Source: Lolium rigidum
Taxonomy: Eukaryota > Streptophyta > Magnoliopsida > Poales > Poaceae
Direction: 5' to 3'
DNA: 64,000 nt
Assembly: GCF_022539505.1 (NCBI RefSeq)
Contig: NC_061509.1
Coordinates: forward strand, 135,299,885-135,363,884
Shown here: in pieces, positions 32,968 to 45,532 of the stretch
Position numbering within the stretch: the first letter of the stretch is position 1
Layout: every line of letters begins with the position of its first letter
The notes under the pieces: generated by a model
What the model was told of the DNA's origin: nothing
The model's input: only the letters and a program-made list of their open reading frames with translations
Databases searched by the model: none
Translations under genes and position numbers: made by a program

Positions 32968-34190
32968 TGGCATCTCCAACGCTAAGACCCAAACGGATGT
33001 CAAATTTTATCCGTTTGGGTACAAGCGGATGCACACGGATGGCCTGCGGACGCCGGTCTCGGGTAGTATTCCCCAACGCAGCATACCCAAATTATATACT
33101 AGTACTAGTACTAGTTTCACCGGCACACACCTCGCCGTGGCTCAGGTGGCCGGAGCAGCTGCGAGGACGGCCTAGAGCCCTGGTTGGGCGGCGCACGACG
33201 ACGTGGTTGTCACCGGCGACAGTGGAGGCGAGGAGCGGGGCGGCCACGGGCGGCAGGCGACGACGACGAGGTCGGCAACAACATCATGGCGAGGCGGGGC
33301 TCGGGACGCGGCGCGGCGCAGAGGAGGAGATTGGCGAGGGTGGGGGACGCGAGGCGTGGCTCGGGACACGGCGCCGGCGCGGAGGAGGAGGTTGGCTGAG
33401 GGCGGGGAGCTGGGCGTGGAGCTGGTCGAGCGCGTAGCGGAGGGCGGCTCTGCAGCGGCGCGGCGCACGGCGGAGGGCGGCTCTGTAGCGGTGGGGGTGC
33501 CGGACAATGGCGCGGGTGCGCGCCGCCTCTTCACGCGAGCGTGGCGGCCACCAGGGGCACGCGGCCGAGGCAACGACATCAGCTGGACGTTCCAGTCCAC
33601 GCCCGTCTTCCTGGCCCGCTCGGGCTTCGCCTGCTTCGCCGACCTCCCCGGTCACGGCCGCTCCCACGGCCTCCGCGCGTTCGTCCCCAAGCTTGAGCCC
33701 ACTATCGCCGACCTCCTCGCCTTCTTCCACCCCGTCCAGGCCTGCGCCGTCGTCTTGCTCGTCGGCGTCGAGGTTGGCGGCGCGGAGCTTGTTTCGCCTC
33801 CGACGACTTCCGGTAGGTGTGAAAAAAAGGAGGAGGCGGCGGCGGGTGCCTCCATGCGTAGGTGACGACGACAGTCCACGAGGCGAGCCAAACTCCAACG
33901 GATGTACCGACGATTTCCATGGGAGAAAGGAGGACAGAGGAAAGAGAATGATGCGGGGTCTACTGGGTTGCCTTTGTCTCTCTGTCAAATGGGCCAGAAC
34001 GCGTATCCGCCCGGACAGAACGGCCACACATGGACGCACGCTCGTGCCCGCCTCGCCCCAAAACGCTCCCAGTTTTGGGACAAATCGGACGCCGGGAGGA
34101 TCCGCTTTTAGGATGGGTTGGCCTGTTGGGTGCAGTATTGACCCATCCGACGTCCGCTTTTGGGTTTGGCTCTCCCCGTTGGAGATGGCC
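32968..34190 (+). mobile_element. Harbinger-like (Tourist) element carrying a host gene fragment
   Basis: The left end is TGGCATCTCCAACGC and the right end CCCCGTTGGAGATGGCC is its inverted counterpart. TTA flanks both sides (32965-32967 and 34191-34193), the PIF/Harbinger target duplication. Subterminal CAAACGGATGTC and GACGTCCGCTTTTGGG are also inverted. The 1.2 kb interior is GC-rich and carries part of a hydrolase gene, with no transposase. Confidence 0.85.
33480..33830 (+). pseudogene. Captured alpha/beta-hydrolase fragment (MAGL / caffeoylshikimate esterase type)
   Basis: The plus-strand translation reads RRLFTRAW, then GNDISWTFQSTPVFLARSGF, ACFADLPGHGRSHGLRAF and PKLEPTIADLLAFF. In plant monoacylglycerol lipase-like proteins, including caffeoylshikimate esterase, these surround the N-terminal strand and the GHGRSHG segment. 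The usual HGYGNDISW lacks its leading HGY here, and one alanine of AADLPGHG is missing. The nucleophile GXSXG and the later Asp and His regions are absent. The piece corresponds to roughly 70 residues of a protein of about 330. It lies wholly inside a Harbinger-like element, so capture by the transposon is the simplest explanation. Confidence 0.8.
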
Positions 34191-34462
34191 TTAGGCCCCA
34201 AGCGATGGTCATCGCCACCAACACCAGGGACTAGACCACTGGGTGCAGTGGAGAGAGGTTGCTCCGCCACGAGTCCTACACAGGGCATCCAAAGGGAGGT
34301 TGAAGATAACCTGACGCAACATCGTTGTCAGGCCTTGGAGTTGCTGCCCGCCAGCATCAAGAGTCGGAAACGAAGCACGAGCCACCAAAGATGAACTCCA
34401 AGGATGCACGGAATCACAAACTCCCCGGCCTTCTCTGTTGCTGCAGAACGCCTCCGCCAATC

Positions 34463-34935
34463 TGTTGGGATTTGCCCACGGATCGATCACATCAAACTAG
34501 ACGAACAAACGCGGAGACAAAATTTATCGCCAAGGGTGCGTATCGCACCCTCTAAACTATTCTTTATTGCTTTTCTGATTTTCTCTTTTGGTGTTACAAT
34601 CTCACGGTCCTGCCCACGTTTATATACACGCAGGCACAAGGACCTGGCTATGACTTAACCGACTCTAGACCACCTAAACCTAGTCGTACTAGAAACCAAA
34701 GTGGACTAATACTGCCTTTGAACCTGCAGACTAACCATACCTGGAAACCTAGTACTACACGGATAGACCAACGAAACCTATCTGGACTAAAACTTACGTA
34801 GCTAGCTAGCTAGCTATCTAACTAGAGTAACTACAACTCACGAACAAGACACAGTTTGGCATGTAAACCAAACCTAACAAGAACTCTTACTAATTTAACT
34901 CATACGCCTAACACTAGGAAAGATTATTGCTAACA
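34463..34935 (-). repeat. 3' LTR of the outer non-coding element
   Basis: This 473-bp LTR differs from its partner at about eight substitutions plus small indels, including one GCTA unit in the run GTAGCTAGCTAGCTAGC. On the minus strand, a purine-rich AGGGAGAGATT precedes it. Confidence 0.92.
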
Positions 34936-35229
34936 ATCTCTCCCTAATCTTGACTCTTGGTCTTCAGTGTTTCTTCGATCTTGACTTCTTGCATATCCGC
35001 GTCTTGTCTAGGTCTCGCTCCACGGCAAGTTAAATTGGCTCCCCAATTTAAACTTGGCGAATTTACGGAACAACTCAAGCATGATCCGGACTACCCAGCC
35101 ACGCTAGCAACCGTGGAACACACCGTCCACCCTAGCGCAATACATGCTGACTACCTCGTGGACTACACCATCCACTCCAGCCTCATGTAGAGACAGGTTC
35201 TCATTAAAGAGACCCCCCTTCACTGGTTT

Positions 35230-36986
35230 TGTAGGATAACGTTGCATAGAAAACAAAAATTTTCCTACCGCGAACACGCAATCCAAGCCAAGATGCAATC
35301 TAGAAGACGGTAGCAACAAGGGGGTATCGAGTCTCACCCTTGAAGAGATTCCAAAGCCTACAAGATGAGGCTCTTGTTGCTGCGGTAGACGTTCACTTGC
35401 CGCTTGCAAAAGCGCGTAGAAGATCTTGATCACGATCGGTTCGGCGCCACGAACGGGCGGCACCTCCGTACTCGGTCACACGTTCGGTTGTTGATGAAGA
35501 CGACGTCCACCTCCCCGTTCCAGCGGGCAGCGGAAGTAGTAGCTCCTCTTGAATCCGACGGCACGACGGCGTGGTGTCGGTGGTGGTGGAGAATCCGGCG
35601 GAGCTTCGCTTAAGCGTGCGGGATATGGCGGAGGAGAGAAACCGCTAGGGTTTGGGGAGAGGGCGCCGGCTAGGGCACCCTTGAGGGGTGCGGCCATGGT
35701 GGTGGCTTGAGTGGCCGGCCAGCCCCTCTCTCCCTCTTTATATAGGTGGAGGCCCCAAGGTTTAGGTCAAAGAGTCCGAATAAGACCCCAACAAAACCTT
35801 CCAAGTGTCCAAACCTAGGGGGAGTGGGACTCCCCCTTTCCTCGGTGGGGTGGCCGGCCACCATGGTGGGGAGTCCACTTGGGACTCCACCTCCCTTAGG
35901 TTGGCCGGCCAAGGTGGGTGGAGTCCCTCTGGGACTCCACCTTCCATCCTTATTTCTTCCGGACTTTTCTAGAACCTTCTAGAACCTTCCGATCATTTTA
36001 ATTCACATAAAATGACATCCTATATATGAATCTTATTCTCCGGACCATTCCGGAACTCCTCGTGATGTCCGGGATCTCATCCGGGACTCCGAACAAATAT
36101 TCGAACTCCATTCCATATTCAAGTACTACCATTTCAACATCCAACTTTAAGTGTGTCACCCTACGGTTCGTGAACTATGCGGACATGGTTGAGTACTCAC
36201 TCCGACCAATGACCGATAGGCGGGATCCGGAGATCCATAATGGCTCCCACATATTCAACGATGACTTTAGTGATCGAATGAACCATTCACATACGATACC
36301 AATTCCCTTTGTCACGCGATATTTTACTTGTCCGAGGTTTGATCTTCGGTATCACTCTATACCTTGTTCAACCTCGTCTCCCGACAAGTACTCTTTACTC
36401 GATACCGTGGTATGTGGTCTCTTATGAACTTATTCATATGCTTGCAAGACATTAGACGACATTCCACCGAGAGGGCCCGGAGTATATCTATCCGTCATCG
36501 GGATGGACAAATCCCACTGTTGATCCATATGCCTCAACTCATACTTTTCGGATACTTAATCCCACCTTTATAACCATCCATTTACGCAGTGGCGTTTGGT
36601 GTAATCAAAGTACCTTTCCGGTATAAGTGATTTACATGATCTCATGGTCATAAGGACTAGGTAACTATGTATCAAAAGCTTATAGCAAATAACTTAATGA
36701 CAAGATCTTATGCTACGCTTAATTGGGTGTGTCCATTACATCATTCATATAATGATATAACCTTGTTATTAATAAAATCTAATGTTCATGATTATGAAAC
36801 TAATCATCTATTAATCAACAAGCTAGTTTTAAGAGGCATACTAGGGACTTCTTTGTTGTCTATATATCACACATGTACTAATGTTTCGGTTAATACAATT
36901 ATAGCATGATATATAAACATTTATCATAAACATAAAGATATAAATAATAACCACTTTATTATTGCCTCTAGGGCATATCTCCTTCA
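35230..36986 (-). repeat. 3' LTR of the Angela-like element
   Basis: This LTR matches 42236-44009 with roughly 20 small differences by eye, including a 14-bp block (near GAACCTTCCG) missing here. It keeps TG and CA ends. On the minus strand TATATAAAGAG near 35744 could be its TATA box. Confidence 0.92.
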
Positions 36987-38592
36987 ATCTCCCACTTGCA
37001 CTAGAGTCAATAATCTAGTTTACATTTGTAAAGATATAACATCTTGGCCTTATGGTGCTTTATCATGTATTGCTCATGGGAGAGGTTTTTAGTCAATGGA
37101 TCTGACACGCTCAGAAACGTATGTATTTTGTAATTCATTTGCGTCTCAACGCATCACTCATTTCCAAATGAGTCGGCATTAAATATGTTTGGTCTTTTGG
37201 TGGAACCTTAATTCCGCGGTCCGAAATATGTCACTAATATTGTCACACACAATATAGCTTCAAAGTTCTCGACTCGTCGGAAATACACCAAGTTCTCAAA
37301 GAACCTCTTGACTTAACATCCTTTGTCATTGTCAAAACAATGACATACTATGCCTCTCTTTTGTAGAATCCGTCACAATATTTAGAACTCTTCTAAATCT
37401 AGCATAGACAACTTCTAGCTCATTGTGCTACCTTTTAAACAACACTTAATCTAATTTGAGATTGAAATTATATTTTATATGTGACAAAACCAATATCGGT
37501 GTAACACCTTACAGCGATTTGTTTGTCATTTCTTCATACAAAAAATATATATATATCCTTAGTTCTTCTAAAGTACTCAAGGATATTCTTACTGTCGTCC
37601 AATGATCATCATATGAATCATTTTGGTATATGCTCATAACACTTTATAGCACATGATATCTGATTGTGTACATATTATTCGTGATCTATAATCACTCATG
37701 TGTTTTTACTTATTGAGTGTCAGATACACTCAAGTCTTGTTAAAACTTCACATGACAAGAATATTTTCTTAATATTTCTATATTGAACTATTTTCAATAT
37801 CCATTCTATGTACTTTGACTTAAACTTATTTTGTGTTTTAATCTATCTTCATAGATCTTGACACTAGATATGTTTCAGTCCATATCCTTTCATTGAAATT
37901 AATTTCTCAATGAAACCTTTTAATCAAGTATATAATTACATCATTTATAACTAACTATATGTCACCTACATAAAGTATTATAAATGTGTCTTAGCGCTCC
38001 CACTTAATTTCTTGCAAATGCAAGCCTCTTCATCGTCTCTGATGAAATCAAAAACTCTTTGACTATTTCATCCGGTGAAGATTCCAACTCCGCAATACTT
38101 ACTTCATCCAATTGAAGTTCGTATACCTATCTAGTATTCCACGGACCAGCAAAACTCTTGGTTGTATCTTGTATACACCTTTAATACATACTTCGATAAG
38201 TAATGTATTTTGCCATCCTACTAGCATATCTCATAAAAGAAATATGTAGTGATTACTAGAATAATCCACATAGACTATAAGCATTGCTACGGAAGATCTA
38301 ATCTTATCGTAGTCAACTCTTTGAACTTTGTCGTAAACAATTTTTCAACAAGTCGAGCTTCTTCAAAGATATTTCATCCAAGTCTATAGATCCATTTACT
38401 TTCAAAAAGTATTCATCTATTATGGATTTCATGGTGCATGGCCATTTTAACTGGAGTCGGGGCCCATCATAACTTCTTTGCTTGTAGTTGGTTTATCATT
38501 GTTCAAAATCAATCCTTTGTCCACAAATCATTTATTTGATCACAAAGTAAACCATACCTACAAGGTTCAATATGTACTTCGATCTCCATGGC
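36987..38592 (-). other. Interior of the Angela-like element, decayed pol-like side
   Basis: This AT-rich stretch starts with a polypurine tract on the minus strand (36987-37000). It has no open frame over about 60 codons with copia motifs. A block near 37100-37250 resembles a highly decayed copia RNase H region in layout; this is a weak impression. Confidence 0.4.
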
Positions 38593-40184
38593 CGATGGCG
38601 TGTATTTCACACGTTCGTTGGGCAACCCCAAGAGGAAGGTATGATGCGCACGACAGGCAAGTTTTCCCTCAGAAAGAAACCAAGGTTTATCGAACCAGGA
38701 GGAGCCAAGAAGCACGTTGAAGGTTGATGGCGGCGGGATGTAGTGCGGCGCAACACCGGAGATTCCGGCGCCAACGTGGAACTCGCACAACACAACCAAA
38801 ATACTTTGCCCCAACGAAACAGGTGAGGTTGTCAATCTCACCGGCTTGCCGTAACAAAGGATTAACCGTATTGTGTGGAAGATGATTGTTTGCGAGAGAA
38901 AACAATAAAACAAGTATTGCAGCTGATTTGTATTTCGAGTATAAAAGAATGGACCGGGGTCCACAGTTCACTAGAGGTGTCTCTCCCATAAGATAAAAGC
39001 ATGTTGGGTGAACAAATTACGAGTCGGGCAATTGACAAATAGAGAGAGCATAACAATGCACATACATGACATGATAAGTATAGTGAGATTTAATTGGGCA
39101 TTACGACAAATTACATAGACCGCCATCCAAATGCATCTATGCCTAAAAAGTCCACCTTCAGGTTATCATCCGAACCCCTCCGGTATTAAGTTGCTAAACA
39201 ACGGACAATTGCATTAAGTATGGTGCGTAATGTAATCAACAACTACATCCTCGGACATAGCGCCAATGTTTTATCCCTAGTGGCAACAACACAACACAAC
39301 CTTAGAACTTTCTCATCACTCGTCCCGTGTGTCAATGCGGGCATGAACCCACTATCGAGCATAAGTACTCCCTCTTGGAGTTAAAAGTAAAAACTTGGCC
39401 AGAGCCTCTACTAGAAACGGAGAGCATGCAAGATCATAAACAACACATGTATAATAACTTGATAATTAACATGACATGGTATTCTCTATCCATCGGATCC
39501 CGACAAACACAACATATAGAATTACGGATAGATGATCTTGATCATGTTAGGCAGCTCACAAGATCCAACAATGAAGCACAATGAGGAGAAGACAACCATC
39601 TAGCTACTGCTATGGACCCATAGTCCAGGGTGAACTACTCACTCATCACTCCGGGAGGCGACCATGGCGGTGTAGAGTCCTCCGGGAGATGAATCCCCTC
39701 TCCGGCGGGGTGCCGGGAGGAGATCTCCGTAATCCCCCGAGATGGGATCGGCGGCGACGGCGTCTCGCAAGGTTTTCCGTATCGTGGTTTTTCGCCTCGG
39801 GGGTTTCGCGACGGAGGCTTTAAGTAGGCGGGAAGGGCAGGTCAAGGGGCGTCACGAGGGGCCCACACTATAGGTCGGCGCGGCCGGGGCTTGGGCCGCG
39901 CCGCCCTATAGCCTCGGCCACCTCGTGGCCCCACTTCGTGTGTTCTTCGGTCTTCCGGAAGCTCCGTGGAAAAATAGGGCCCCGGGTCTTCGTTTCGTCC
40001 AATTCCGAGAATATTTCGTTACTAGGATTTCTGAAACCAAAAACAGCAGAAAACGGGAACCGGCACTTCGGCATCTTGTTAATAGGTTAGTTCCAGAAAA
40101 TGCACGAATATGACATAAAGTGTGCATAAAACATGTAGGTATCATCAATAATATGGCATAGAACATAAGAAATTATCGATACGT
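38593..40184 (-). mobile_element. Gypsy-type LTR fragment nested in the Angela-like element
   Basis: The plus strand begins CGATGGCGTGTATTTCACACG and ends AATTATCGATACGT. Both match, as I recall it, a common Triticeae gypsy LTR of about 1.6 kb, but about 13 bp at the right end and any clear target duplication are missing. No internal gypsy sequence accompanies it, so it is a solo or truncated LTR. On the minus strand TTTAAGTAGGC-type promoter words lie near 39820. The family name is not assigned. Confidence 0.7.
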
Positions 40185-42235
40185 GAGCTAGACTTTCTAG
40201 TCTTTTCTTTCTTTCTGCCAAAATATCTTTTGCAGTTTCTCTTTTAGCTTTCCTCATTATTCAGAAAAACACTTCAACATTAATAACTTCTAGGTTTGTT
40301 GGTCTGATACCAATAACCTTGAGGTTCTTATTTTGAAGTTGATCATCATATGACAAGTGTTCCGGATTTCACTATTAGTAACCTTGTAATATGATGAACA
40401 ATTTCACTCATAATTTTATCCATCATATCATGACGACTTTCCGAGACCATGTCTGTACATGCTAGGCTCGTAAAGTTTTAACCTTGGTATTTGCATGTGC
40501 AAATCTAGCTTGCACCCGTTGTATGCACACGTAGAATCTATCACACCCGATCATCACGTGATGCTTCGAAACGACGAGTCTTAGCAACGGTGCATATTAA
40601 GGATGGTCACTTCATGGATATGCGAATATCGTTAGTGCCCCAATAGTTGGAGGATTGTGACGCCTTGCGTCTTCAACCTTCGTACATTCCCATAAAACTT
40701 ATGAGTTCATGTAGTCTCACCAAATTATATTCTATCATCTTGCAATAAGGTCTTAGATATCACATATATCTCATACCTTGATTATTTACGAAAACTAAAT
40801 TTTCAGCTCCTTACTTTTCAAACAGATTTGAACTTCAAGTTTCACGGAGACAAGATAACTTTAGGTACTAATTGAAACCATAGCTCTTTGAATCAACAAT
40901 GTGAGGTTTACTAAAAATTTGCAATAGGACTTAATCTATTCTTGATTCTTTAACAATACGGTACCAATCCGTAAAGTTTCTTGTCAGATTTTAACATTAT
41001 TTCTATCTCAATTACAAGACTAGCGCATAGTAGAAAACGGATGCCAATACTACAAAATTAATTCAAAATACTACTCAGACTATGTTTATGATAATTAGTT
41101 CATGTTCTAATCTTATTACTAATGAACTCCCACTTAATACAACATCCCTCATAGTTGTTAAGTGGTACACGATCCAAATCCACTACATCAAAACCGATCA
41201 TCACGTGAGATGATGTAGCTTCAATGGTGAACATCAACATGTTGATCATATCATCCATATGACTCGTGTTCAACCTTTCGGTTTCCGTTGTCCCGAGGCC
41301 ATGTCTGTACATGCTAGGCTCGTCAAGCAAACCCAAGTATTCCGCGTGTGCAACATGGCTTACACCCGTTGTATGTGAACGTTGAGTCTATCACATCCGA
41401 TCATCACGAGATGCTTCGAAACGACGAACTGTACAACGGTGCATACTTAGGGGAGAACACTTTATTATCTTGATATTAATGTGAGGGATCATCTTATAAT
41501 GCTACCGTCGCGATCTAAGCAAAATAAGATGCATAAAAGGATTAACACCACATGCAGTTCATATGTGATATGATATGGCCCTTTTGTCTTTACGCCTTCG
41601 ATCTTCATCTCTAAAGCACGGACATGATCTCCATCATCAACGGGCATGATCTCCATCATCGTCGGCGTAGCGTCAAGGTTCATGGCGCCGTCTTCATGGT
41701 TGTTCACCTCATGTAGCAACTATTACAACTACTTTGAAATACTACTCAACATGAAATTTAAAGACAACCATAAGGCTCCCGCCGGTTGCCACAATACAAT
41801 AATGATCATCTCATACATATTCATCATCACATTATGGCCATATCACATCACCAAACCCTGCAAAAACAAGTTAGACGTCTCTAATTCGGTTTGCATATTT
41901 TACGTGGTTTAGGGTTTTTGAGTAAGATCTAATCTACCTACGAACATGAACCACAACGGTGATACTAGTGTTGTCAATAGAAGAGTAAATTGAATCTTCA
42001 CTATAGTAGGAGAGACGAGACACCCGCAAAGCCTCTTATGCAATACAAGTTGCATGTCGAACGAGGAGCAAGTCTCATGAACGCGGTCATGTAAAGTTAG
42101 CCCGAGCCGCTTCATCCCACTATGCCACAAAGATGCAAAGTACTCAAACTAAAGATAACAAGAGCATCAACGCCCACAAAACCATTGTGTTCTACTCGTG
42201 CAACCATCTATGCATAGACCTGGCTGCGATACCAC
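40185..42235 (-). other. Interior of the Angela-like element, leader side with internal duplication
   Basis: This holds the leader next to the primer site. The block CATGTCTGTACATGCTAGGC through GATGCTTCGAAACGACGA occurs twice, at about 40450-40600 and 41300-41450, about 850 bp apart. No open gag frame is present. Confidence 0.6.
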
Positions 42236-44009
42236 CGTAGGATAACGTTGCATAGAAAACAAAAATTTTCCTACCGCGAACACGCAATCCAAGCCAAGAT
42301 GCAATCTAGAAGACGGTAGCAACGAGGGGGTATCGAGTCTCACCCTTGAAGAGATTCCAAAGCCTACAAGATGAGGCTCTTGTTGCTGCGGTAGACGTTC
42401 ACTTGCCGCTTGCAAAAGCGCGTAGAAGATCTTGATCACGATCGGTTCCGGCGCCACGAACGGGCAGCACCTCCGTACTCGGTCACACGTTCGGTTGTTG
42501 ATGAAGACGACGTCCACCTCCCCGTTCCAGCGGGCAGCGGAAGTAGTAGCTCCTCTTGAATCCGACAGCACGACGGCGTGGTGTCGGTGGTGGTGGAGAA
42601 ATCCGGCGGAGCTTCGCTTAAGCGTGCGGGATATGGTGGAGGAGAGAGACCGCTAGGGTTTGGGGGAGAGGGCGCGGCTGGGGCACCCTTGAGGGGTGCG
42701 GCCATGGTGGTGGCTTGAGTGGCCGGCCAGCCCCTCTCTCCCCCTCTTTATATAGGTGGAGGCCCCAAGGTTTAGGTCAAAGAGTCCGAATAAGACCCCA
42801 ACAAAACCTTCCAAGTGTCCAAACCTAGGGGAGTGGGACTCCCCCCTTTCCTTGGTGGGGTGGCCGGCCACCATGGTGGGGAGTCCACTTGGGACTCCAC
42901 CTCCCTTAGGTTGGCCGGCCAAGGTGGGTGGAGTCCCTCTGGGACTCCACCTTCCATCCTTATTTCTTCCGGACTTTTCTAGAACCTTCTAGAACCTTCC
43001 GTAGAACCTTCCGGATCATTTTAATTCACATAAAATGACATCCTATATATGAATCTTATTCTCCGGACCATTCCGGAACTCCTCGTGATGTCCGGGATCT
43101 CATCCGGGACTCCGAACAAATATTCGAACTCCATTCCATATTCAAGTACTACCATTTCAACATCCAACTTTAAGTGTGTCACCCTACGGTTCGTGAACTA
43201 TGCGGACATGGTTGAGTACTCACTCCGACCAATGACCAATAGCGGGATCTGGAGATCCATAATGTCTCCCACATATTCAACGATGACTTTAGTGATCGAA
43301 TGAACCATTCACATACGATACCAATTCCCTTTGTCACGCGATATTTTACTTGTCCGAGGTTTGATCTTCGGTATCACTCTATACCTTGTTCAACCTCGTC
43401 TCTCGACAAGTACTCTTTACTCGTACCGTGGTATGTGGTCTCTTATGAACTTATTCATATGCTTGCAAGACATTAGACGACATTCCACCGAGAGGGCCCG
43501 GAGTATATCTATCCGTCATCGGGATGGACAAATCCCACTTGTTGATCCATATGCCTCAACTCATACTTTCCGGATACTTAATCCCACCTTTATAACCACC
43601 CATTTACGCAGATGGCGTTTGGTGTAATCAAAGTACCTTTCCGGTATAAGTGATTTACATGATCTCATGGTCATAAGGACTAGGTAACTATGTATCAAAA
43701 GCTTATAGCAAATAACTTAATGACAAGATCTTATGCTACGCTTAATTGGGTGTGTCCATTACATCATTCATATAATGATATAACCTTGTTATTAATAACA
43801 TCTAATGTTCATGATTATGAAACTAATCATCTATTAATCAACAAGCTAGTTTTAAGAGGCATACTAGGGACTTCTTTGTTGTCTATATATCACACATGTA
43901 CTAATGTTTCGGTTAATACAATTATAGCATGATATATAAACATTTATCATAAACATAAAGATATAAATAATAACCACTTTATTATTGCCTCTAGGGCATA
44001 TCTCCTTCA
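42236..44009 (-). repeat. 5' LTR of the Angela-like element
   Basis: This LTR's inner end reads CG where TG is expected on the plus strand. It is followed on the minus strand by TGGTATCGCAGCC, so transcription of the element would run leftwards. Confidence 0.92.
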
Positions 44010-44497
44010 GGTTTACCGCCCCAATCATACTTGACCTTGATCCTCTCGTCGAGACACATAGACCACTTGGTTGAGGCACGCTGACAGCTCCCCGCTATCC
44101 TCTTGTTGCGTCTTCGTCCATTGTGATATCCCTCACTTGTGGACAGTCCCTCAACCTCCACACGCTTCAACTGAAACAGATCCTCACAGAGACAAGCACT
44201 TGGACACAACGACGACTCACACAGACAACGCCGACACGACGCGCCAACTTGTACGACCATGACTCCTTGACTCATCGGACTCCTCCGAAGACAACCTTGA
44301 CGAAACTCCCAGTACCACACATCGGCACCACCTCTCCCATCAACGATCATCCACCACCTCACCTCACCAACGACAACACCCTGTAGTCACCTCCTTGTCG
44401 CTCCGCCGAGCAACGATAGCCTGCCCCGAGGCGCTAGTAGGGTCGCCTCCCCGGGGCAAGCACAACTTCAGATCTTCGACCTCGCTCTGATACCAAT

Positions 44498-44965
44498 TGT
44501 TGGGATTTGCCCACGGATCGATCACATCAAACTAGACGAACAAACGCGGAGACAAAATTTATCGCCAAGGGTGCGTATCGCACCCTCTAAACTATTCTTT
44601 ATTGCTTTTCTGGTTTTCTCTTTTGGTGTTACAATCTCACGGTCCTGCCCACGTTTATATACACGCAGGCACAGGGACCTGGCTATGACTTAACCGACTC
44701 CAGACCACCTAAACCTAGTCGTACTAGAAACCAAAGTGGACTAATAATGCCTTTGAACCTGCAGACTAACCATACCTGGAAACCTAGTACTACACGGATA
44801 GACCAACGAAACCTATCTGGACTAAAACTTACGTAGCTAGCTAGCTATCTAACTAGACTAACTACAACTCACGAACAAGACACAGTTTGGCATGTAACCA
44901 AACCTGACAAGAACTCTTACTAATTTAACTCACACGCCTAACACTAGGAAAGATTATTGCTAACA
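44498..44965 (-). repeat. 5' LTR of the outer non-coding element
   Basis: This 468-bp LTR is followed, on the minus strand, by ATTGGTATCAGAGC, which sets the orientation of the element. Confidence 0.92.
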
Positions 44966-45121
44966 CAATCTGCCTTTCTCCTCGTCTCCACGGTCGGCGA
45001 GAAGGGAGAACAACAACAACGAGTTCCGACAGCAGAGAAGGCCACCAATCCTCTTATTGAAGAAGGCATCACCAGATCTGCAAGATGCACCTAGCTTCCA
45101 CCTCGGAAGCCTAGAGCTTGG

Positions 45122-45532
45122 TGTTATAAAAGCGACAAGCAAATAACGAAGAACGAAACAAGAACACACGCAGGGGACACAAGATTTAACGTGGAAAACC
45201 CCTTCCAACACAGAAGGGGAAAAAACCACGGGCGCCGGCCGACAAACTTCACTATATCGGGAGGTGTTTACAAACGCCGTGGGTTATCTTATAATCTGAT
45301 AAACCCTAGCCGGCGGCTTACAAGATGTATATATAGGCGGTGCCAACGATCCGTACCGTACCGCGGGGGGCTGCCGCCCCCCGCACCCCCCGCAAGCGTC
45401 CCTGTAGAGCACGACGTATGGGCTAACTTCTGACTCCGCTACGCTTCGACCCAAGCCTCCCGCGACGGGCCTCGCTCCGCTCGTCAGAAGTTAGCCTCCC
45501 TTTAGTATATGAATTTGGATCACAATATAACA
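45122..45532. mobile_element. Solo LTR, 411 bp, with target duplication
   Basis: The LTR starts TGTTATAAAAGCGAC and ends CACAATATAACA. CTTGG flanks it at 45117-45121 and 45533-45537. No internal sequence or partner LTR is present, so the element was reduced to one LTR by recombination. The inner block AACGTGGAAAACCCC with GAAGGGGAAAAAACCACG is typical of a widespread plant copia LTR group. Confidence 0.9.

Larger units (their letters stand above)
35230..44009 (-). mobile_element. Angela/WIS/BARE-like copia element lacking coding capacity
   Basis: LTRs lie at 35230-36986 and 42236-44009. The 5-bp GGTTT flanks both ends (35225-35229 and 44010-44014). On the minus strand the LTR begins TGAAGGAGATATGCCC, close to Triticeae Angela elements, and the 1.76 kb LTR length fits. 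A purine tract (GTGGGAG) and a primer site (TGGTATCGCAGCC) are in place. The interior has no open copia frame; a few blocks resemble a decayed pol region read on the minus strand. A gypsy-type LTR is nested inside. Confidence 0.9.
34463..44965 (-). mobile_element. Small non-coding LTR retrotransposon, now 10.5 kb through nesting
   Basis: LTRs lie at 34463-34935 and 44498-44965. CAATC flanks the whole at 34458-34462 and 44966-44970. On the minus strand the 5' LTR (right side) ends CCCAACA and is followed by ATTGGTATCAGAGC, the initiator-tRNA-Met primer site. Without the nested element and one GGTTT copy, the interior is about 780 bp and the whole about 1.7 kb. No gag or pol motif is found. This fits a small non-autonomous LTR class (TRIM- or LARD-like). 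Confidence 0.92.

Noticed and set aside
33284..34288. 334-codon minus-strand frame
   Set aside because: It is antisense to the captured hydrolase fragment and extends past the transposon boundary at 34190.
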